DNA of 64,000 nt from JAENWD01 sp963796915 (GTDB lineage: Bacteria > Acidobacteriota > Vicinamibacteria > Vicinamibacterales > JAENWD01), in contig CAWCNI010000002.1 of NCBI GenBank assembly GCA_963796915.1, positions 1,054,001 to 1,118,000 of the forward strand. Reading direction: 5' to 3'. The notes below the pieces were generated by a model. The model was not told the DNA's origin. It did not search any database and saw only the letters and a program-made list of their open reading frames with translations. Each line of letters begins with the position of its first letter. Within the stretch, counting starts at the first letter, position 1. The translations under genes were made by a program, and so were the position numbers. Positions 10,025-18,919 of the stretch are shown piece by piece.

Positions 10025-11316
10025 ATGAAACTCGAGCTTCACAAAGCGTGGTGTGTCGCGATCGTTCTGATTGTCTTGTCGGCGGCGCCGGGCCATGCGG
10101 CTTCGCCCGATCCCCAGTCAACGGACCCGAGCGCAGCCAAGCCGAATCCCGATCAGAGCACGCTCACGAACGACTGGTTCGGTTACGGCCGTGCCATGCG
10201 CGACGCCGGGTTCGATTCGAGGCTTGAATGGAGTCAGTTCTACCAGGGCATGCCGAGAGGGGACGGTGACAAGTCGGGCCAGTATGGAGGCCACGTGGAC
10301 TGGCTCGTGCGAGATTGATCCGTCAAAATTCGGCCTGTGGGACGGTCTCTCCATAACGTCGGAGCTCTACTGGAACTACGGAGACAGCGTCAATGGCTTC
10401 GGTGGCACGTTGTTTCCGATCAATTCGGCGCTTTTCTTCCCTGATGTGCAGAGTTCAGACAGCACAGCCATCGTGGCGCTGAATGCTACCCAGAAGTTCA
10501 GCGATCGCTGGTCGGCCAGTGTCGGCAGGTTCAACAATATCGATGCGATACGTTATCGCCCGGTCTTTGGCGGTGGCGGCGTCGATACGTTCTGGAACCT
10601 CAATCCTGCGGTCACCTCGAGCGGGCTTGTCCCAGCCGGCATCAATGCTGCCTCGGTCAGCTTGAAAACCGAAGCGGTGAGCTACTCCTTCATGCTCTAC
10701 GATCCCGTCGATGCGTACAGCAAACCTCTGTTCAAGGAGGTCTTCCAGAACGGAATCGGCCTGAACGCCGGTGCGACCCTGGCGACGTCGATCTCCGGGA
10801 AGACTGGCTACTACGGCATCTCAGGCTCTTACAGTTCGGCGTCACACCCGAATCTCGGCGACCTTGTTATCGACACCGATCTTGGGCAGGCGATCAACGA
10901 CAACGTCTCGAACAAACGAGGCGCGTACGCGGTCGCAGTGACGATGCAGCAGTATCTTGTTCAGGATTCCGCCAATCCGGCGAAAGGGTGGGGCCTGTTT
11001 GGAGCGCTCACAAAATCCGACGCCAATCCGACCCCGCTGGGGCTGTCCTTCTTGTTGGGGATCGGCGGCAATAGTTTTCTTCCACATCGGCCGGACGATC
11101 GCTTCGGCTTCTCCTATTCTCGTTTTGGAATGAGCGAAGTACTCGAAGCAGGAAATTTCCCCTTTGCTGCGAGATGAGTTCCTGTTTGAGGGCTTCTACA
11201 ACATCAGCATTACCCGGTGGTTCCGGATTGCAGGCGACCTGCAGTACGTGCGCCCGGCAACAGAGGGATTTCGAAACGGGTTGTTCGCGGGGCTGGAAAC
11301 CTACATCAAGTTCTAG
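10025..11316 (+). CDS. OprB-like carbohydrate porin (two frameshifts)
   Basis: An outer-membrane porin of about 430 residues when repaired. It has a signal peptide (WCVAIVLIVLSAAPGHA), an opening typical of OprB (LTNDWFGYGRAMRDAG), conserved LWDGLSITSELYWNYG and barrel strands ending in ETYIKF with a terminal Phe. An extra G near 10313 and an extra T in the TTT at 11163-11165 break the frame. Without the second break the last 48 residues (DEFLFEGFYNISITRWF onward) would be lost. It probably admits sugars or other small solutes. It is downstream of regulon site B with short gaps on both sides. Confidence 0.82.
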
Positions 11317-11381
11317 TCCACGCGGTCCCACGGCATTCAATCTCCGCGGTCCTCCGCCGTCCAACAGCTGGGAGTCTCAAC

Positions 11382-11960
11382 ATGCTGGCTACAGTGATGT
11401 CACGCTACTGGTGGGTGCTGCTGCTCAGGGGCGTTCTGGCGATCCTCTTCGGGATCGTGGCGCTCAGCTACCCTGGAATGACGCTTGCGAGCCTCGTGCT
11501 CTGGTTCGCGATCTTCGTGTTCGCGGATGGCATTTCGAATGTGTTCCACGCGTTCAGCGGACGAAAGGACAACGAGAGCTGGTGGGTGCTGCTGTTCGAG
11601 GGCCTGCTCGGCATCACCTTCGCCGTTGTCACGTTTCAGGCGCCCGGGATCACCGCGATGCTTCTGCTCCTCTACATCGGCTTCTGGGCCATGGCCAGCG
11701 GTGTCCTGCGGATCGTTCTCGCCATCCGCGTGCGCGACGAGATCGACGGGGAGTGGTGGATGGTCCTGGGCGGTCTCGTCTCTATTCTCTTCGGCCTGAG
11801 CGTGATTGCGCGCCCCGCCGCCGGTGCGATCGCCGTGCTCGCGGTCATGGGAGTCTGGTCGATGCTGACCGGCATCCTCCTCGTGCTCGCCTCGTTCAAG
11901 ATGAGGTCCGTAGGCGGCAGGTTGCAGGCGGCCAAGGGGACACGTGCGGCCAAAGCCTAG
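11382..11960 (+). CDS. HdeD-family (DUF308) membrane protein
   Basis: A 192-residue inner-membrane protein with six hydrophobic segments in paired repeats, e.g. WWVLLLRGVLAILFGIVAL, WWVLLFEGLLGITFAVV and WWMVLGGLVSILFGLSVI. The repeated W-W-(V/M)-L start of each pair is the DUF308/HdeD signature. E. coli HdeD is linked to acid resistance, but the biochemical role is unknown. ATG 11382 is preferred because it begins directly at the first repeat. It follows the porin by 65 bases, and a related segment appears to form the N-terminal half of the protein at 13934. Confidence 0.88.
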   Translation: MLATVMSRYWWVLLLRGVLAILFGIVALSYPGMTLASLVLWFAIFVFADGISNVFHAFSGRKDNESWWVLLFEGLLGITFAVVTFQAPGITAMLLLLYIGFWAMASGVLRIVLAIRVRDEIDGEWWMVLGGLVSILFGLSVIARPAAGAIAVLAVMGVWSMLTGILLVLASFKMRSVGGRLQAAKGTRAAKA

Positions 11961-12037
11961 CGATTCGTCGGGGCCGTCTTGATCACGCGGCGTACCGAAC
12001 AACGTTTGTGAACCGGAGCGCGAGACGCTCGAGGCAA

Positions 12038-13909
12038 ATGCGACACCAGATACCGGTTCGAATTCCAATGTTCGTCTGCGGCTGCCTGCTGGCGCTAACG
12101 ACGCTCGAGATCGGTCTGGCAGCCCAGCAGCCGCCACTGCAATTCGGCGGTGCTTATGCAGGACTTGGCGAACGTCGGCAGCGCCTGGTCGACGACTGGC
12201 TGGCACGCCTCGACACCACAACCGGCCAGAAGGTGGACCCGGCGCTTTTCTACGACGACTTTCTCGCCGTCTCGTCAAAGACCACGTTCGACGCCGTCAC
12301 CCACGCCCTGAAAACGACGCCCTTGACCGACGCCAGCGGCGCGACACTGGCGGGATTGCCGGATGCGCTGGCCCTGATCGAGCACGTGGAGTCGATCAGT
12401 GGCCAGGTCCTGGGGGCGTCTGGCGACCACCAGTTCCGCATCTACGTCCGGCTGATCCCCGGCGCGGTGGACATCCTGGCACGGTCGCAGGAGTTCAAAC
12501 GCGGTGTCGACAACACAGTCTTTCACAAGGGCTACCCGGTCAACTATCGCGCCCAGGGCGGTACTCCGTCCCTTCAAATCTCGATTGCGCCCGACGGCCG
12601 TCGTGCCGACATCGACGTCGACTACCGCTCGTCGAGCTTTCCCGCGGCGATGTTCAACGGGCATTTGAGCGCCGCGAATTCCGACGTCCGCGCCGGCGAC
12701 AACGTCGACCGTCACAGCAGGCGCTGGGCCGGCCTCCAGAACTGGTGGCGCAGCTTCTTTGGCGTCAACCTGCAGCGCGCGCCGGCCGACGAGAAGCCGT
12801 CGCTGCTCGCACTGCCGAAAGTGCCGCGTGCCGGCAAGAAGGATATCGACGTGATGGTCAACGACTTCCTCTCGGCCTGGCTGGTCGAGGGCGACGTCGT
12901 GGCCGCCATGGGCTACGTCTCCGAGCGGGCCTATGCGTGCCTCGCGCAGAATGCCGAAGATCCGTTGGCGGTCGATCGCGGCATGGCGCCGTTTCAGTTG
13001 ATGACCAACCTGAAGGCCGCGCACGACACCCTGGGTCAGCGGACATCGCTCGATGGGCTGATCGTCGGCGTGCGTCTCGTCACGCCCGCGCTGAAGGTCG
13101 TGCCACAGCCGCATCACGCGCAGTTTGTCCTGTATTCCGTGCCTGACGATGTTGCCGCCGCCTTCGATTGTGAAACCCGGATGACGCCGGGTGGCGGGAA
13201 GAAGCCCGCGCGCCAGTATGGCAATTACTTCGGGTCCACGTTCTTCGTGGCGGGCCACCCGGATCAGCGCGTGGCCTTGCTGTGGGCGAAGGACGACGGT
13301 TACTGGAAGATCGTGTCGTGGATGACCGGCGTCGACGACACCCGCGCACCGGTCGCCACCGATCCGATGACCATCGCGCACGTCAAGGCCGATGCCGGGT
13401 TTGCCACGGCGGCCCAGGAATTTCTCAACACCTGGTTGATCAGGAAAGACTACGACGCAGCGTTTCGCTATCTCTCGCCGGCCGCCTACGCCTGCTACGA
13501 TCTCGCGCGCAATCCTGCCGAGCCCGCGTCGACATCGCCCGAGGACGCGGGCCGGAAGATTCGCGCCGGCCTCGAACGTGCCGGCCAGTTGGCGGGGCCG
13601 GCGCGAACCCTGGACGCCATCCTCGCCTCGGCGGAGCCAATCCATCCCGCGGTTCGCGTCATGGATCACCCGCACTCGCGCACGTTCAGCCTGACCAGCC
13701 TGCCGGACGCCATCGGCGACGCGGTCGAGTGCGACGCTCGCGCCCGCGGCGTGATCCCGCCCGATCCGCTGCCGCTCGAGTACGGAAAGGCCTTTGGCCT
13801 GACCGTTCGATTCGGTACCGGCGCCAGCGACGCGCCCGTGCTGCGCATGCTGTGGCGCCATGAGAACGGCGCGTGGTTGATCAGGAGTTATGACCTCGAA
13901 CTGCCCTGA
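12038..13909 (+). CDS. unrecognised secreted protein with a duplicated domain
   Basis: A 623-residue exported protein I do not recognise. A signal peptide (PMFVCGCLLALTTLEIGLAAQ) precedes three regions. The first, about 200 residues, has HVESISGQVLGASGDHQFRIYVRLIPGA. Two related modules follow: one starts VMVNDFLSAWLVEGDVVAAMGYVS and contains AYACLAQ, the second starts AAQEFLNTWLIRKDYDAAFRYLS and contains AYACYDLA. Both end in FV/FSL strands and a LLW/MLW-K/RHENG(A/Y)W segment. The modules look like NTF2-like folds, which is inference. A start at 12068 would also keep the signal peptide. It sits inside the putative regulon with a 24-base gap to the next gene. Confidence 0.7.
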   Translation: MRHQIPVRIPMFVCGCLLALTTLEIGLAAQQPPLQFGGAYAGLGERRQRLVDDWLARLDTTTGQKVDPALFYDDFLAVSSKTTFDAVTHALKTTPLTDASGATLAGLPDALALIEHVESISGQVLGASGDHQFRIYVRLIPGAVDILARSQEFKRGVDNTVFHKGYPVNYRAQGGTPSLQISIAPDGRRADIDVDYRSSSFPAAMFNGHLSAANSDVRAGDNVDRHSRRWAGLQNWWRSFFGVNLQRAPADEKPSLLALPKVPRAGKKDIDVMVNDFLSAWLVEGDVVAAMGYVSERAYACLAQNAEDPLAVDRGMAPFQLMTNLKAAHDTLGQRTSLDGLIVGVRLVTPALKVVPQPHHAQFVLYSVPDDVAAAFDCETRMTPGGGKKPARQYGNYFGSTFFVAGHPDQRVALLWAKDDGYWKIVSWMTGVDDTRAPVATDPMTIAHVKADAGFATAAQEFLNTWLIRKDYDAAFRYLSPAAYACYDLARNPAEPASTSPEDAGRKIRAGLERAGQLAGPARTLDAILASAEPIHPAVRVMDHPHSRTFSLTSLPDAIGDAVECDARARGVIPPDPLPLEYGKAFGLTVRFGTGASDAPVLRMLWRHENGAWLIRSYDLELP

Positions 13910-13933
13910 CCTGGCTGTGCGAGAGCTGCGGTG

Positions 13934-16300
13934 ATGGAGCCTTCCCGCGTCGCCGCTGTCAGATCGCCGGCCCGGCTTCCGGCGCTGGCGGTCGTCACGC
14001 TCGTGCTCGGACTGCTCGCGCTCGCGTCGCCGCTCGGCGGTGCTGAATATGAGTATCCAGCCTCCAGGGTCGGGGTGTTGCTGGCCATCGCCGGAACGGT
14101 CGAGGCCCTGCATTCACTGCGTCGTTCGACCGCGGAGTCGCGCAAACACGCGACGACCAGCGCGATTATCAGTGTCGCGATCGCGCTGGTCCTGATCAGC
14201 GCACCCTATGTCGCAGACCAGGCGCTGCGCTGGGTGATCGCCGGTTGGTTCGCCATTGACGCCATCCGGCACGCCGTCATTCTCGTTCGCAAACGTGAAC
14301 GGGACGAGCGGGGCACCCTGGTGCTGGCGGTGCTGGGCAACCTGGCCGTAGCCCTGCTGACGGTCTCCGCCCGTGGGTGGCCACTGCACTGGGTCGTCCC
14401 GATTGCCGGGGCCACGCGGATCTTCGGGATCGCGTGGAATATCGCGGCCGCGCCGGTGTACTCGGCCGGTGACGCGGATGAAACCGTTCTGGACGAGCTC
14501 GGCCTGGCCGATCAACCCGAAGCTGCGGCCATCGCCACAGCTATCGCCGCCGCCGAGCGATCGCGCGCGCCTATCGACCGGGCGTGGACATGGTCGTACA
14601 TCGCGACGCTGTTCGCCATCCACATCGGTCGCATGAGCACCGACCTGACGGTCCTCGGACTGCTGTCCCCGGCAGTGGCCGTGGCCGGAGACATGGCGAT
14701 CGCCGTGCTGTTCACGCTGCTGGTCATCAATCCGGCGTATCTGGTGTGGCGAGGACCGACGCGACGTATCGAGCGGTGGCTCTGGCGCCAGCGTGCGGAG
14801 CGCCCCGAGACACCGCGCACGGGTTGGCTGCGCGTTGTTGACCGGTCTATCGACGCGTGGCTGCGGTGGAGATTGACGATGGCAATCCGGGTCCGTGCGG
14901 TCCGCTATTCGGTACCGGCGGCGCTCAATATGGGCCTGCAGCGCGGGTTGCCAATTGCCGCCATCCTCGCGGCGACCGTGCCGATCTGGGGCATGAGCTG
15001 GTACTTCGATACCGAGAACTGGGCGGCGGGGATGTGGAACTCCTGGGCCGAGTCGCGCACCGACACCTGGCGGGAAGCGATGGTGCGTGCGGTCCTGGTA
15101 CCGGAGGGTGGTAGCGCCGGACCGGCAAGCTTCGCGCTGACCCCGCCCGGTATCGGCTCGGGCGACTTCTCGTTCGTTGTGATCGGCGACACCGGCGAGG
15201 GCGACGCGTCGCAGCACGTGCTGCGCGATCAGTTGCTCGCCGCCAGCAACAGCCCTGACGTGCGCTTCGTGGTCATCTCGTCCGACGTCGTCTATCCGAC
15301 CGGCGCCATGCGCGACTACGAAGCCAAGTTCTGGCTGCCCTTCAAGGGCATCACGCGACCTGTCTACGCGATTCCCGGCAATCACGACTGGTACGATGCC
15401 CTCGAAAGCTTCGCCGCGACCTTTCTCCAGCAAGACGCTGCACGCGTCAGTATCCGCGCGCGCGCCGAGTCGGATCTGCGGCTGACCAGCACCACCGACG
15501 GTCGTATCGAAGACCTCCTCCAGGAAGCCGCACGCCTGCGCAAAGAGTACCGCGTGCCAACCGGCTTTCAACGCGCGCCGTTTTTCGAAATTCAAACGGA
15601 CGACTTCGCGCTGCTCGCGATCGACACAGGCGTTCTCAGGACGATCGATCCTGAAGAGGAACGCTGGCTGAGAGGCGCACTGGAGCGGGCGGCGGGCAAA
15701 ACCACGATGGCCATCGTGGGGCATCCGTTCCTGACAGGAGGCCACGATACGAGTCAGGGTGACGAAGAGTTCGCGCGGCTGAAAGCCCTGTTGCTCGACC
15801 ATGGCGTCACGATCGTCATGGCGGGCGATACACACGACCTCGAGTACTATGCCGAGCCGCGCAAACCGGGCTCACCGCCCATCTATCACTTCGTGAATGG
15901 CGGCGGCGGTGCCTACCTGAGTTTCGGGACGGCTCTGAGCTGGCCGGCCCAGGTCAACTTCGCCGAGTGGGCGCACTATCCGGACCGCCAGGCCGTGGCG
16001 GGCAAGATCGCAGCCGAATCGCCCTGGTGGAAGCTTCCGGCCTGGTGGTGGACGACGAGATTCGATGCGTGGCCGTTTTCAGCCGAGTGGTTATCGGCGG
16101 TCTTCGACTACAACGTGGCGCCGTTCTTTCAGAGCTTTGTCGTGGTCAAGGTGGAACCGTCAGCACATCGAGTGCGGATCATTCCGTATGGCGTTCACGG
16201 TCGCCTGACGTGGGCGGATCTTGCGGCGTCGAACAGCCTTCAATCCAGCCATCCGGACAGCCAGGCATTTGTCGAGTGGGTAGTGCCCGCCGCTCGATAG
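13934..16300 (+). CDS. membrane protein: HdeD-like region fused to calcineurin-type metallophosphatase
   Basis: A 788-residue protein. The first 180 residues are HdeD/DUF308-like membrane segments (LALVVTLVLG-type, WVIAGWFAIDAIRHAVILV). More membrane segments follow to about residue 370. A calcineurin-like phosphoesterase domain spans roughly residues 410-720 with variant metal motifs: GDTGEGD, SSDVVYPTG, GNHDW, VGHPF and AGDTHD. The substrate is unknown. The family is used for phosphodiesters and phosphomonoesters. GTG 13931 is an alternative start one codon earlier. It is the last gene before regulon site C and follows the previous gene by 24 bases, so it is probably co-transcribed with it. 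Confidence 0.82.
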   Translation: MEPSRVAAVRSPARLPALAVVTLVLGLLALASPLGGAEYEYPASRVGVLLAIAGTVEALHSLRRSTAESRKHATTSAIISVAIALVLISAPYVADQALRWVIAGWFAIDAIRHAVILVRKRERDERGTLVLAVLGNLAVALLTVSARGWPLHWVVPIAGATRIFGIAWNIAAAPVYSAGDADETVLDELGLADQPEAAAIATAIAAAERSRAPIDRAWTWSYIATLFAIHIGRMSTDLTVLGLLSPAVAVAGDMAIAVLFTLLVINPAYLVWRGPTRRIERWLWRQRAERPETPRTGWLRVVDRSIDAWLRWRLTMAIRVRAVRYSVPAALNMGLQRGLPIAAILAATVPIWGMSWYFDTENWAAGMWNSWAESRTDTWREAMVRAVLVPEGGSAGPASFALTPPGIGSGDFSFVVIGDTGEGDASQHVLRDQLLAASNSPDVRFVVISSDVVYPTGAMRDYEAKFWLPFKGITRPVYAIPGNHDWYDALESFAATFLQQDAARVSIRARAESDLRLTSTTDGRIEDLLQEAARLRKEYRVPTGFQRAPFFEIQTDDFALLAIDTGVLRTIDPEEERWLRGALERAAGKTTMAIVGHPFLTGGHDTSQGDEEFARLKALLLDHGVTIVMAGDTHDLEYYAEPRKPGSPPIYHFVNGGGGAYLSFGTALSWPAQVNFAEWAHYPDRQAVAGKIAAESPWWKLPAWWWTTRFDAWPFSAEWLSAVFDYNVAPFFQSFVVVKVEPSAHRVRIIPYGVHGRLTWADLAASNSLQSSHPDSQAFVEWVVPAAR

Positions 16301-16308
16301 CTCAGACC

Positions 16309-16354
16309 CTTCCCCTATGGGCAGTAGTTCGCGTGCTCCTCGATGCCTATAGTG
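16309..16354 (+). promoter_or_regulatory. regulon site C, before the MltF-like gene
   Basis: CCTTCCCCTATGGGCAGTAG is followed by CCTATAGTG at 16346-16354. The distance from the palindrome start (16312) to CCTATAGTG is 34 bases, exactly as in site B (8304 to 8338). The leader from about 16360 to the start codon at 16483 contains no other gene. Confidence 0.65.
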
Positions 16355-16482
16355 CTCGCAGGCTCTTGAGACAGAGGGCACGCCACGACAAGACCGTCCC
16401 CGCGATTGGTCAGATGGCGTTCCTGGCGCCAACGACGAATCGCAGCCGGTGCGCCGAGGCGAGGCCGGCTGAAAGGACGCAC

Positions 16483-18035
16483 ATGAAAACCCCCGCGCGC
16501 AATCCGGCGTTTGTCGGACTGTAGTCGCCCTGCTCATCGCCGCTGCCGGCACCGCGTGCTCCGGCCACCAGGAGGCCACGCCGGCGGCCGGAGCGACGGC
16601 GACTGCAGCCACGCCGGCCGAGACCGACACGCCAATTCCGGCAACGGCGTCGCCGTACGACGATCTGCCAGACGCCGTACGTCTCTCGATGGACAAGCCG
16701 TTCACCGGTGACCTGGACGCTCTGGTCGCGCGGCGTTCGATTCGCGTCGGCGTGACGTTCAACCGCACGCACTACTTCATCGACAAGGGGCAGCAACGAG
16801 GGATCACCTACGAGTCATTGAAGCTGTTCGAGAACGATCTGAACGTGGACCTGAAGACGGGCACCCTCAAGGTCCACGTGGTGATCGTGCCGCTGCCAAG
16901 GGACCAGCTGTACTCGGCCCTCACGGCCGGCAAGATCGACATGGTCGCGGCGATGGTGACGGTCACCCCCGAGCGCGAGAAGCTGGTCGCCTTCTCGGAG
17001 CCGACGCGCACGAACGTGAACGAAGTCGTGGTCACCGGCCCGGGAGCGCCTCCCATCACCACCGTCGACGATCTCGCCGGAAAAGAGGTGTTCGTCCGCA
17101 AGGCGAGCATCTATGACGAGAGCCTCGAGCACCTGAACGCCCAACTGAAGGCCCGCGGCAAGCCGGCTGTGATCGTCGACGGCGCCCCGGCCGTGCTCGA
17201 AGACGATGACGTGCTCGAGATGGTCAATGCAGGCCTCGCCCCGATTACCGTCGTGGACGACTACCTGGCGGAGTTCTGGAGTCACGTGTTTCCCAACATC
17301 ACGGTTCACCGCGATATCGCTGTGCGGACCGGCGGAAGCCTCGCCATCGCGTTTCGCAAGGAGAACCCGCGGCTGCGAGAGGCCGTCAACTCGTGGCTCC
17401 GCAAGCACGGGAAAGGCGACGCCTTCCGAAACGTCGTCGAACGCCGCTACCTCCAGAACATGTCGTTCGTGAAAAACGCCGCGGCCGACGCCGAACGCCG
17501 GAAGCTGCAGGCGGTGGTCGCGCTGTTCAAGAAGTACGGGGCGGAATACGACGTCGACTACCTGTTGATGGCCGCACAGGGCTACCAGGAATCCACGCTG
17601 GACCAGAACGTCAAGAGCCCGGTGGGCGCGATCGGGGTGATGCAGGTCATGCCCCCGACCGGCAAGGAGCTGAACGTCGGCGACATCACCCAGGTCGATG
17701 CCAACATCCACGCTGGCGTGAAGTACATGCGATTCATGATGGACCGGTATTTCAAGGATGACCCGATGGACAACCTGAACAAGGGTCTCATGACGTTTGC
17801 CGCTTACAACGCCGGGCCGGGACGCATCAGGCAGCTGCGCAACGAAGCCGAACGCCGGGGCCTCGATCGCAACGTGTGGTTCGGCAACGTCGAGCGGGTC
17901 GCCTCGGAGCGGATCGGCCGAGAAACTGTCACTTACGTCAGCAACATCTACAAGTACTACATCACGTATCGGCTGCTCACCGATCAACTCGAGCGACGCG
18001 AAGCGGCGAAGGCTGATGTCGCGAAGCGCAAGTAA
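16483..18035 (+). CDS. MltF-like lipoprotein lytic transglycosylase (one frameshift)
   Basis: About 517 residues when repaired. MKTPARNPAFVGL runs to a TAG. One missing base near 16524 would join it to VVALLIAAAGTAC, a lipoprotein signal. An ABC type-3 solute-binding domain follows (IRVGVTFNRTHYFIDK, DMVAAMVTVTPEREKLVAFSEP). The C-terminal SLT domain has the catalytic Glu in GYQESTLDQ and later TFAAYNAGPGRI. MltF enzymes cleave peptidoglycan glycan strands, and the binding domain modulates activity. The start has AAAGGA 7 bases upstream. It is the first gene after regulon site C. If the frameshift is not real, translation could begin at ATG 16689 without the lipobox. Confidence 0.82.
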
Positions 18036-18074
18036 GCACGTTCACAGAATCAATTTCGTTTCGGTGGAGGCTCC

Positions 18075-18875
18075 ATGACGTCATTCAATCGCCGCGCGCA
18101 GATCTTTCTCCTCGCAACCGCCTTGACCCCGTGGGCGGGTCCGGCGTTCGCTCAGGCCCCCGAGCGTCTGTCCGACAAGGACGTGAAGGCGCTGATCGAT
18201 CAGGTGGATGAGGGACGCGACAAGTTCGAAGGCAATCTCGACGGACAGTTCAAGGGGTCAACGCTGCGCGGGCCGGCGGGCGAGACGAAGGTCGCCGGCG
18301 CCCTTCAGGACTACCAGGACAACACCAAGAAGCTGCAGGACCGCTTCACGGCCGACTATGCCGCCAGCACCGAGGTGGCCACCGTCCTCAAGCAGTCCAC
18401 GCAAATCGACACGTTCATGCAGGGCTCGTCGAGCGGAATGAAAGGCCGTAGCGAGTGGGACCGTCAGGTCATGAACCTCAAACGCCTGGCGGAGGCATAC
18501 GGCACGACGTTCCCCCTGGCAGAAGGCGCGGCGGTTCGCCGGATGAACGACAAGGAGACGGTCGCCGCGGCCGAGTCAGTCGCTACGGCGGCGGAACACT
18601 TCAAAGACGACCTCGGGAAAGCCAGCACGCTCCCGAAACCCGACCGCGAGGCCGCCAAGAAGGACGTCGAGATGGTGGTCAAGCAGGCCGAGACCGTCAA
18701 GTCACGCGTCGACGACGGCAAGCCGGCAACGGCGGAAGTGCGGCAACTCGTCGAACAGGTCGCCAAGGTCCAGACGTTTGTCGACGCGCATCCGGTTCCC
18801 GCCGCCGCGACGAACTGGCAGGCGGTCCAGTCCTCCCTTGGCAAGCTTCAGCAGGCGTTCGGTCTCGTGAAGTGA
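18075..18875 (+). CDS. unrecognised secreted helical protein
   Basis: A 266-residue exported protein with a signal peptide (IFLLATALTPWAGPAFAQ). The mature part is charged and helical throughout, with KDVKALIDQVDEGRDKFEGNL near the start and an Ala/Val/Lys-rich second half suggestive of coiled coil. I do not recognise a family. Style and composition resemble the protein at 8378, but they do not align clearly. GGAGG precedes ATG by 6 bases. It lies 39 bases after the transglycosylase and 44 before DUF2252, so the three probably form one operon from site C. Confidence 0.7.
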   Translation: MTSFNRRAQIFLLATALTPWAGPAFAQAPERLSDKDVKALIDQVDEGRDKFEGNLDGQFKGSTLRGPAGETKVAGALQDYQDNTKKLQDRFTADYAASTEVATVLKQSTQIDTFMQGSSSGMKGRSEWDRQVMNLKRLAEAYGTTFPLAEGAAVRRMNDKETVAAAESVATAAEHFKDDLGKASTLPKPDREAAKKDVEMVVKQAETVKSRVDDGKPATAEVRQLVEQVAKVQTFVDAHPVPAAATNWQAVQSSLGKLQQAFGLVK

Positions 18876-18919
18876 CGGCTGCGGCGGTCGACCGGCAGCG
18901 TCGAAAGGCAGGAAGAGTG

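Noticed and set aside
14114..15835. Long minus-strand open frame of 573 codons
   Set aside because: It lies antisense to the HdeD-metallophosphatase gene, whose own frame has clear motifs; the antisense translation shows none.
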